From Campylobacter upsaliensis (lineage in GTDB: Bacteria > Campylobacterota > Campylobacteria > Campylobacterales > Campylobacteraceae): DNA of 64,000 bases. Where the stretch lies: positions 310,001 to 374,000 of the forward strand of contig NZ_LR134372.1 of NCBI RefSeq assembly GCF_900637395.1, written 5' to 3'. Under the pieces are notes generated by a model, which ran no database searches, had not been told where the DNA came from, and worked only from the letters and a program-made list of their open reading frames with translations. The translations under genes were made by a program, and so were the position numbers. Positions 58,563-64,000 of this stretch are shown here, piece after piece (positions within the stretch are counted from its first letter, which is position 1; each line of letters begins with the position of its first letter).

Positions 58563-58742
58563 TTAAATCTCACTTTCTTTAGTGTTAAAATTCTTAAAGC
58601 TAAAAGCCTTAAGCTTCCAGCCTCCTTGCTTATAAACATCGATGATTTTTTGAATATCTGCGAGGCAGTAAGCTTTCGTATCTATCATTTTTTCCCGTCC
58701 TGTTTTTTCATTAATGACCTTTATAAAAAGCGTGTAAGTCAT
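58563..58742 (-). CDS. Small protein coupled to the integrase gene
   Basis: A protein of 59 residues with an ATG that overlaps the integrase stop by four bases (ATGA); its stop is followed at once by the next ATG. It begins MTYTLFIKVINEKTG and contains GGWKLKAFSFKNF; no domain recognised. Size and position fit a recombination directionality factor, but it lacks a clear winged-helix pattern, so this is only a guess. Confidence 0.6.
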   Translation of the reverse strand: MTYTLFIKVINEKTGREKMIDTKAYCLADIQKIIDVYKQGGWKLKAFSFKNFNTKESEI

Positions 58743-59878
58743 AGCGCACCCCCTAAAAAGCCCTTTAAAAACTCCGCGTGCGTGCCGCTTGGTAGGTATT
58801 TAGAATAAAAACTTAGCGTAATGCTTGTATTTTTATGCCCCATCATCCAGCTTACCCACATTAAATTCTCCCCCTTTGAAAGCATAAAGGAGGCGAAGCT
58901 ATGCCTAGTGTTATAAATAGGACGATAAGCGATGTTAAAACGGCTTAAAAGGGTGATGTATTGCACTCTTAAATAGCTTTTGTGAAAATTCTTTATATAA
59001 GGCTTTAAAACGCCTTTAAAGATGAAGTCCTCCTCACTTGGCTTTCTTTGCTCTTTAACCTGCTCTAAAAATTCAAAAAGAGGTTTCAAAAGATCTATAA
59101 TCCGCCTTGAATTTGCCGTTTTAGGACTGCCTAAGCCAAAGCTATTGATACTTTGCTCTATGATGATTTTTTCATTTTCAAAGTCTATATGCTTCCATTG
59201 CAAGGCTAAAATTTCGCCTGTTCTAGCCCCACACAAAAGGGCGATTTTAAGATAAATGCCTATCTCTCCTGTGCTTTGCGTGAGTAGGGTTTGAATTTCT
59301 TGATTGCTAAAGGCTTGAATTTCTTTTGTATCATCACGCCATTTTCGCATTTTGAAGGGGTTTTTTTCTATAAGCTCATTTTCTAAAGCATAGCAAAGCA
59401 CTCTATTTAGCGTTTTGGCATAGTGCTTTTTCGTGCAAACGCTGATATTTTTTTCATCTAAGAAATTGAAAAATTTCTCAATTTCCTCTTTATCGATGTC
59501 TGTTACATTATGCCACTCAAAAAAGCCAAGCGCGGGGCGTATGTTTTCCACAAGGCTATTTTTAGACTTTGGCTTAAGCCCGTATAGGGAGTCTAAGAAG
59601 TCTTTAGCCACATTTTTAAAAAGCTTCACGCCTCTTTTTTTATGTGCTTCATAGGTCTTTTTGAATTTGTGCTTTTGCTTTTTAAGATAGAGCTTTACAA
59701 AGTCCGTTTTAAGCTCTTTTAAAAGGGCGTATTGCTCGCTTTGCTTTTTCATCTCATCCACCGCAAAAGAAGTCGAAAAACGCAGTCTTTCTTGCGTCCC
59801 ATTTCTAACGATACTTGCATCGATATACCACACACCATTACGCTCATAAAGCGTAGAATTTAGAATTTTTTCTATCAT
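58739..59878 (-). CDS. Tyrosine recombinase (phage-type integrase)
   Basis: A protein of 379 residues. The N-terminus is an AP2-like arm-binding part, followed by a SAM-like core-binding domain (about 95-190). The catalytic domain has Arg in LCGARTGEILALQW, Lys in the beta hairpin KTANSRRI, the box YNTRHSFAS and the nucleophile Tyr in LSFYSKYLP. GGAG precedes the ATG. As the first gene of the leftward operon it is expected to integrate and excise the element. The target site is not visible; no tRNA lies nearby. Confidence 0.9.
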   Translation of the reverse strand: MIEKILNSTLYERNGVWYIDASIVRNGTQERLRFSTSFAVDEMKKQSEQYALLKELKTDFVKLYLKKQKHKFKKTYEAHKKRGVKLFKNVAKDFLDSLYGLKPKSKNSLVENIRPALGFFEWHNVTDIDKEEIEKFFNFLDEKNISVCTKKHYAKTLNRVLCYALENELIEKNPFKMRKWRDDTKEIQAFSNQEIQTLLTQSTGEIGIYLKIALLCGARTGEILALQWKHIDFENEKIIIEQSINSFGLGSPKTANSRRIIDLLKPLFEFLEQVKEQRKPSEEDFIFKGVLKPYIKNFHKSYLRVQYITLLSRFNIAYRPIYNTRHSFASFMLSKGENLMWVSWMMGHKNTSITLSFYSKYLPSGTHAEFLKGFLGGAL

Positions 59879-60084
59879 AATCTTTTCTCCTTTTTTGCCT
59901 AGTTTCCTAAGCTTTTAAGCCTTAAGATACCAAATTTAACTTTGCTCCTATGTATCTTTTAGCACCTATTTTCCAGCTTTAAGAAAAGCTTTTTTGGCTT
60001 GGCTTAAATTTGCCTCGCCGCCGCCCCGCCCTGCTTGACCCTGCCCCGCCGCCACACAAAAGGCATTAATTTAGCCTTGCTTTT

Positions 60085-60640
60085 TGCTCACACGCTTAAG
60101 CTAAATCACGCTTCGCAAGCTCACCCTACAAACGCTCTAGCGACTTGTTTTAACCAAAGCCTATGCCGTGCTTAGCTCACGCTTTTGCTTTTTTCGCCAC
60201 GCTTTGTGCTTGTCTGCCACACACTTGACAAATTCACGCCCTTAAGCGACCGCACACGAGCTTCCTAACCGCTTTTAGAGCGTGCTTTTTGACGCCGTTT
60301 TAGAGGCTTTGCTTTGCCTCCTCAAAGCAGTTTCACACGACTTAAGCCCCACTTTAACCCTGTCCTAGCTTGTTTTTAGCCACGCTTAAGCTAATTTACG
60401 CTTTAACGACCGCTCACGCCCTAGCCTTTTGCCGCCACACGAGAGCCGCCTACAAAGCCTCCGCCTTTGCTTCACGCCGCCGCCCTTTTTGATACGACTG
60501 CTTACCCTCACACGAGCCAAGCCTCCTTACCAGTGCCAAATTCACGCCGATAAGCCACACAAAAAGCTTTCATAAAGCCCAAACTATCGCCTAACAAGAG
60601 GCTTTAACTGCCCCAGTAGCGACCGCACACGAGGGGGCGT
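60085..60640. repeat. Degenerate repeat field left of the origin
   Basis: Recurring words: CACGCTTAAGCTAA at 60091 and 60382, GCGACCGCACACGAG near 60247 and 60618, AAATTCACGCC near 60229 and 60537, with weaker copies between. They do not form a regular tandem array. They could be initiator sites (iterons) or decayed leaders. Confidence 0.5.
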
Positions 60641-60656
60641 TTAAGCTAGTTTTTAG

Positions 60657-60694
60657 TTTTTATGGGGTTTAAAGTGCTTTAAACCCCATAAAAA
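60657..60694. repeat. Perfect 18-bp inverted repeat
   Basis: Arms 60657-60674 and 60677-60694 are exact reverse complements around a two-base centre (core ATGGGGTTTAAAG). T-run first and A-run last is the reverse of a terminator, so a protein- or origin-related role fits better. Confidence 0.85.
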
Positions 60695-60774
60695 GGGCTT
60701 TTCTAAAGGGCTTTAAAACGCCTTTTTGTGCCAAAAGCTTTTTTTAAAAGCTAAAAGCCTTTAAAAGCCTTGTT

Positions 60775-60866
60775 TATAGGGCTTAGATTAGATTTATCCT
60801 TGCTTTTTTATGGCACAAAGCATTTTAAATTTGTGTCATAGTGATAAAGCTAGTCTAAGCCCTATA
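60775..60866. repeat. Nested inverted repeat
   Basis: Outer arms TATAGGGCTTAGA (60775-60787) and its exact complement (60854-60866). Inner arms ATGGCACAAA (60810-60819) and TTTGTGTCAT (60830-60839) pair with one G-U. Confidence 0.75.
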
Positions 60867-60868
60867 AC

Positions 60869-61008
60869 ATAGACTTTTGAAAAGATTTTTTACTCAAAAG
60901 ATTTTTTAAAGCGTGAGACAAAAACAAAACTTTAAGGTGGGGCTGACCCCCCCTCCGCTTTCTTAAAAAATCCTAAAGCCTTTTTTAAAATACTTTTCAA
61001 AAGCCTAT
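60869..61008. repeat. Long imperfect palindrome with tandem 13-bp repeats
   Basis: Outer arms 60869-60884 and 60993-61008 match at 15 of 16 positions. Inner arms GATTTTTTAA (60900-60909) and TTAAAAAATC (60963-60972) pair, followed by AAAGCG/CGCTTT. AAAAGATTTTTTA is repeated directly at 60880-60892 and 60896-60908. Confidence 0.75.
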
Positions 61009-61085
61009 ATCATCGAAGCTTTTATTTTTTTTGAAAAATTGCTGTTTATTTTAGTGGAGAGGCTTCTAGCCTTAGTTTTCTCTCT

Positions 61086-61106
61086 GCCTTACTGGCAGGG
61101 GGAAAG
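61086..61106 (+). repeat. 21-bp inverted repeat, right copy
   Basis: Exact reverse complement of 55171-55191. It lies about 80 bases right of the long palindrome. Confidence 0.85.
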
Positions 61107-61482
61107 GGTGAGAGTGTGGAAAAATAGGCTTTTAAAGGCTTAATTAGATTTGCTTTGAATTGAGCTTAGGGGGCTTTTGGTGGGTTGAATTGAGACAAAA
61201 TTTAAGGCTTTTAGGACTGGGTTTAAATGAGCTTAGGGGCGAACTGGGGCTTTTAGAGTAAGTTTAAAGGCTTAGGCGTCTTAATTGGGTGGGGCTAGGC
61301 TCTGTTTGGATAAAAGTCGGTTAAATAAAACGGCTTTGCAAAGTGGTGGGGACGGCTTTTATTAAACAAGGGCAAAATTTGGCAAAGTCTAAGAGGGGTT
61401 TTAGCGTTTGGGACTAAGAAATTCAAGGCAAAACGGGGCTTTTTTCACTTGTGAAAAAAGGGTGGGGACGCCTTTAGGTTTG

Positions 61483-61518
61483 TTACTTTAGCGGAGCTTT
61501 GCTTCGCGGTGAAAGTAA
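61483..61518 (+). promoter_or_regulatory. Leader hairpin before the right-arm zinc-ribbon gene
   Basis: Outer stem TTACTTT/AAAGTAA and inner stem GCGGAGC/GCTTCGC (one G-U) with TTT loop. It ends 19 bases before ATG 61538. Paired form of the same element at 61983-62020. Confidence 0.75.
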
Positions 61519-61537
61519 ATTAAAAAAAGGAAATAAA

Positions 61538-61804
61538 ATGTTTTTAAATTGTTTTTTTGAAAGTGGTAAGGAAAAAATGGTCTGTGATGTGTGTCAAAGG
61601 GAAAATGATAAGGCACTCATTTTTAATTACAATGTCGATAAAAACGCTGTTTTTAGGCAAATGCTCATCGAGGCAAATTATAGCGGGGTGCTAGAATTTA
61701 AGCCCTTATGTGTCTCTTGTGAGTGTGAAATGCAAACCCCGCTTCGCTTTGAAATCGCACATAAGGAAATTACGGGGATTTTTTTAAAGGCTAGGGCTGT
61801 GTAG
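61538..61804 (+). CDS. Zinc-ribbon protein, right-arm copy
   Basis: A protein of 88 residues with CDVC (about 16-19) and CVSC (about 59-62), plus a further Cys in CECEM. AAGG precedes ATG 61538; a TTG at 61499 is in frame but lies inside the leader hairpin. Its C-terminal half resembles the 93-residue left-arm zinc protein, so the two are probably paralogues. Function unknown; likely a small regulator or adaptor in replication or expression. Confidence 0.68.
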   Translation: MFLNCFFESGKEKMVCDVCQRENDKALIFNYNVDKNAVFRQMLIEANYSGVLEFKPLCVSCECEMQTPLRFEIAHKEITGIFLKARAV

Positions 61805-61836
61805 GGGGGGGGACGGCTTGGGCGTGAATTTAGGGT

Positions 61837-61908
61837 GAAAATCAAAACGCTTAAGGCGTTTCTTTTCTAAAGGGCTAAATTGCTTCGTTATGAAAGGCTT
61901 TGATTTTC
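61837..61908 (+). promoter_or_regulatory. Structured region before the primase leader
   Basis: GAAAATCAAA (61837-61846) pairs exactly with TTTGATTTTC (61899-61908). Inside, AAACGC/GCGTTT (61845-61861) forms a small hairpin that partly competes with the outer stem. GGGCTAAATTGCTTCGTT inside it recurs at 63904. Confidence 0.55.
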
Positions 61909-61982
61909 TTAGGAAAGCAAGTTTAAAAAGGCAAAATTTGGCAAAGGCGTGAGCCTTTGGGCGGGTGGTGCCTTTAGGTTTG

Positions 61983-62020
61983 CTACTTTAAGGCGAATTT
62001 ACTTCGCCTGATGAAAGTAG
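61983..62020 (+). promoter_or_regulatory. Leader hairpin before the primase gene
   Basis: Outer stem CTACTTT/AAAGTAG and inner stem AGGCGAA/TTCGCCT with five-base loop, ending 20 bases before ATG 62041. Same layout as 61483-61518 with changed but still paired bases. Confidence 0.78.
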
Positions 62021-62040
62021 GTTAAAATAGGAGGAAAGTG

Positions 62041-63573
62041 ATGGATTTGCAAGAGTTTAAAAGTAGGATAGACATCGTTAGGATTATAGAAAATTATCTC
62101 ATTTTAAGAAAAGAGGGGGCGTTTTACAAGGCAAATTGCCCCTTTCACGCGGAAAAAACTGCCTCTTTTATCATCAATGTTAATAAGGGCTATTGGCATT
62201 GCTTTGGGTGCGGAAAGGGTGGTGATGCTATCAAATTCTTACAAGATTATAAAAATCTTAGCTTCACTGAAGCGGCGGCTGAAGTGGCGAAGCTTGAAAA
62301 TATAGAATTTAGCTTTAACTCCACTCAAAAAGAGGAATTTGGCTTTTTAAAAGAGCTTGGTGAGTATTTTAAAAATAATTTTAATGAGGAGTGCTTAGCT
62401 TTTTGCAAAAAAAGGGGCTTAGATGAGAGTGATATAGGCGAATTTGAGCTTGGATATACGGGGGATTTGGAAAATTTGCTTAGATTTTTAAAGGCGAAAA
62501 ATTATATGAGCTTAGCCAAAAAACTGGGTTATATCAAAGAAAATCAAAAGGGCTTTTATTCTCTTTTTGTAGGGCGCTTAAGCTTTGTGATAAAAGATAG
62601 CTTTGGCAGAGTGAGGGGCTTTTCTACAAGAGAGCTAAAGGCAGGAGGAAAGCTTGGCAAATATGTGAATTCTTTAAATAGTGAGCTTTTTAATAAGAGC
62701 TTTTTGCTTTATGGTTTTGATAAGGCAAAAGACTATGCGAGGCTTTCTAAAAAGCTTTATTTATGTGAGGGCTTTTTTGACGCGATCGCCTTACAAAAAG
62801 CGGGTTTTAAAAGTGCGGTGGCTTGCTTAGGGACGGCTTTTACGCATTCGCATTTAAGCCTTATCAAAAGGCTAAATGTGGAGAATTTGGAGCTTGTTTT
62901 CGTGCCTGATAAGGATAAGGCTGGCTATGAAGCTGTGAATAAAGCTCTTTGGCTGTGCTTTGAAAATGAATTTTTTAATCTCAAAGTGGCGCTGTGTAAA
63001 AAAAATGTGAAAGATATAGGCGAATTTATGCAAAAATACGACATTAAAAGCCTAGCTTTGCATACTTATGAGGGTCTTGAGTTTTACATTAAATTTGCTA
63101 TGCAAAAGGCGCAAAATAGTGAGGCAAAACACGCGCTTTTTATAAAGCTTAAAAAGATGATAGAAAGCGTGAGTAATTTTTATCTTAAAAAAGAGCTTTT
63201 TAGCAAGGCGGCAAGGCTTTTAAATATCGATGAGAGCGAGTTTTTAAAGGCAAAAAAGACTTTTAAAAATGATACGGAAAATCAAAGACAAATTTTGCAA
63301 ATTATTAAAAGTGCTTTAAACGATGAGGACTTTAAAGAAAGGCTTATTTACTATGCGGGGGAGTTTTTAGACAGGGCGTTTTTTAACGATGAGGGCAAAA
63401 AAAGGGAGCTTTTAGCTGATGAAAGTGTGGAAATTTACGCAAAAGAAAGGCAAAATGAAGCCTTAAAAGCCTTTGTTCTTTCAAATCTTTATAAGCAAAA
63501 AGAAAGCGAAAAAGAGCCTTTGAGGCTTAAGGAATTAGCCAGTAAAATCACACAAATTAAAAGCGAGGTTTAG
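62041..63573 (+). CDS. DnaG-like primase (CHC2 zinc finger plus TOPRIM)
   Basis: A protein of 510 residues. The N-terminal zinc finger is CPFHAEKTASF followed by HCFGCGKGGDAIKF. The TOPRIM catalytic core has YLCEGFFDAIALQKAGF (E, then D) and VFVPDKDKAGYEA (D-x-D). The C-terminal third is helical and could bind the element helicase. AGGAGG spaces best to ATG 62041; a GTG at 62038 is possible. Presumably separate from host DnaG, it should synthesise primers for element replication. Confidence 0.9.
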   Translation: MDLQEFKSRIDIVRIIENYLILRKEGAFYKANCPFHAEKTASFIINVNKGYWHCFGCGKGGDAIKFLQDYKNLSFTEAAAEVAKLENIEFSFNSTQKEEFGFLKELGEYFKNNFNEECLAFCKKRGLDESDIGEFELGYTGDLENLLRFLKAKNYMSLAKKLGYIKENQKGFYSLFVGRLSFVIKDSFGRVRGFSTRELKAGGKLGKYVNSLNSELFNKSFLLYGFDKAKDYARLSKKLYLCEGFFDAIALQKAGFKSAVACLGTAFTHSHLSLIKRLNVENLELVFVPDKDKAGYEAVNKALWLCFENEFFNLKVALCKKNVKDIGEFMQKYDIKSLALHTYEGLEFYIKFAMQKAQNSEAKHALFIKLKKMIESVSNFYLKKELFSKAARLLNIDESEFLKAKKTFKNDTENQRQILQIIKSALNDEDFKERLIYYAGEFLDRAFFNDEGKKRELLADESVEIYAKERQNEALKAFVLSNLYKQKESEKEPLRLKELASKITQIKSEV

Positions 63574-63656
63574 GCTTTTGAGATTTTATAAAGCGTGTAA
63601 AATACGGCAAAAATGAAACAAGCAAGAGAGACAAATAAGGTTAAAATTCCAAACAT
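63570..63656 (-). CDS. 28-residue single-helix membrane peptide
   Basis: Starts MFGILTLFVSLACF and is almost all one membrane helix ending in basic YKISKA. An excellent binding site (reverse strand AAAAGGAGAATTGAAATG) argues it is real. It overlaps the primase stop on the opposite strand. Such peptides occur as type I toxins, holin-like or regulatory membrane peptides; none can be assigned. Confidence 0.5.
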   Translation of the reverse strand: MFGILTLFVSLACFIFAVFYTLYKISKA

Positions 63657-64000
63657 TTCAATTCTCCTTTTCGAGCTTATCAAGCTCTTTTATAAAATAT
63701 TTTAAAGCGATGATTAAGACTAAAATTAAAACGAGGCTTACGCAAGAAATGATTATAACACAAATTTTAAGGCTTTTTTTAATGGGCTTTTTGGGTTATT
63801 TTCGGTGCTTAAAGGGAAATTTTGGGTGCTTATTTTAAACCCTTATTTACGGGGCAAGGGTTATCCACAAGTGAAGCTTAAAGGCTAACGCCTTTTTTCA
63901 CTTGGGCTAAATTGTTTCGTTGCATAAGGTTTAAAATAAGCTTGGAAAGTGAGCTTAAGGCGAGGGGCTTTTGGGCTTTAGCTAGGTTTTAGGTGGGATT
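63657..64000. other. Gap right of the primase with a start-less membrane ORF and a hairpin
   Basis: On the reverse strand an open frame just upstream of the 28-residue gene encodes a membrane segment (CVIIISCVSLVLILVLIIAL) followed by a charged tail ending KEN, but it has no ATG, GTG or TTG. A reverse-strand TATAAT at about 63755 lies inside it. At 63868-63904 a hairpin (CAAGTGAA/TTCACTTG outside AAAGGC/GCCTTT) is followed by the leader motif at 63904. The next gene presumably begins beyond the window. Confidence 0.55.
63868..63904 (+). promoter_or_regulatory. Third leader-type hairpin of the right arm
   Basis: Eight-base outer stem (CAAGTGAA/TTCACTTG) and six-base inner stem (AAAGGC/GCCTTT) with loop TAAC, followed at once by GGGCTAAATTGTTTCGTT, which also occurs at 61872. 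Confidence 0.6.

Larger units (their letters stand above)
59879..61537. other. 1.66-kb gene-free core, probable replication origin
   Basis: No convincing gene on either strand. The left part (to about 60,650) is C-rich with degenerate repeats. The centre holds large inverted repeats at 60657-60694, 60775-60866 and 60869-61008. The right part is G-rich. By eye, 60001-60060 has 29 C and 12 G, while 61201-61260 has 20 G and 6 C. A skew flip at a cluster of palindromes between divergent replication genes is the usual look of a bidirectional origin. Confidence 0.65.
55171..64000. mobile_element. Integrated replicating element (plasmid or phage-satellite-like), right end not in window
   Basis: An integrase, DnaB-like helicase, winged-helix replication protein and DnaG-like primase are grouped with small zinc and ribbon-helix-helix-like proteins, arranged in two arms diverging from about 60.7-61.0 kb. 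Strand composition is C-rich left and G-rich right of that point. No capsid, portal, terminase, relaxase or conjugation gene is visible in this part. The left limit is set at the outer 21-bp repeat and is approximate. Confidence 0.75.

Noticed and set aside
60085-60640. CRISPR array
   Set aside because: Repeats are degenerate and irregularly spaced, with no constant spacer length and no cas genes.
59950-60650. Decayed coding gene on the reverse strand
   Set aside because: Reading the reverse complement gave frequent stops in the frames examined and no recognisable protein blocks; composition bias looks strand-driven.
60657-60694. Large palindrome as a transcription terminator
   Set aside because: The T-run is on the 5' side and the A-run on the 3' side for both strands, and no gene ends next to it.
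61499-61537. TTG start for the right-arm zinc-ribbon protein
   Set aside because: It falls in the leader hairpin and lacks a binding site; ATG 61538 follows AAGG.

Overview
The window is AT-rich, densely packed chromosomal DNA from a Campylobacter (Campylobacterota). The evidence is a complex I operon in which nuoE and nuoF are replaced by two short unrelated genes, the NikZYXWV transporter placed directly before nuoA, pflA directly after nuoN, a fused ispDF, dba-dsbI, a speA-hisS-tmk-coaD run and an HP1021/Cj1608-type regulator. Blocks of gene order match C. jejuni but are joined differently, so it is a relative rather than C. jejuni itself. The C. upsaliensis/C. helveticus group is a guess.

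Layout. 1-6.9 kb: atypical response regulator (cut by the window edge), ispDF, mrp, rarA, a GDPD-like periplasmic protein and dsbI-dba. 6.9-27.5 kb: one rightward block of nickel/peptide ABC transporter, the 14-gene nuo operon and pflA. 27.5-40.5 kb: miaA leftward, then a long rightward run with overlapping or nearly touching genes: mqnP, moaA, queE, queD, rsmE, rpmE, rsmI, a SpoU methyltransferase, a RodZ-like protein, an aminotransferase, hom, a YraN protein and trxA. 40.7-43.5 kb: a small insertion-like module with a probable type II restriction-modification pair and a lone Crp/Fnr regulator. 43.5-53.6 kb: core genes pbpA, maf, alaS, hemH, speA, hisS, tmk and coaD. 53.7-54.8 kb: a two-gene unit for an EF-hand protein and a small secreted Cys peptide.

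55.2-64.0 kb (continuing past the window edge) is a mobile, self-replicating element. A leftward, translationally coupled operon runs integrase, two small proteins, a zinc-ribbon protein, a winged-helix replication protein, two overlapping ribbon-helix-helix-like genes, a small protein and a DnaB-like helicase. The rightward arm carries a second zinc-ribbon protein and a DnaG-like primase. Between the arms lie about 1.66 kb of gene-free DNA with clustered large inverted repeats, and strand composition flips from C-rich to G-rich across them. I read this as a bidirectional replication origin.

The most unusual signals are in this element: the origin candidate; two leader hairpins that keep pairing while their sequence changes, one before each right-arm gene; paralogous zinc-ribbon genes on opposite arms; a 21-bp inverted repeat with one copy near the left end and one beside the origin; and a 28-codon membrane-peptide gene with a strong ribosome binding site. 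Together they suggest an integrated plasmid or phage-satellite-like replicon. I cannot say whether it has already been described. No rRNA, tRNA or CRISPR array was seen.
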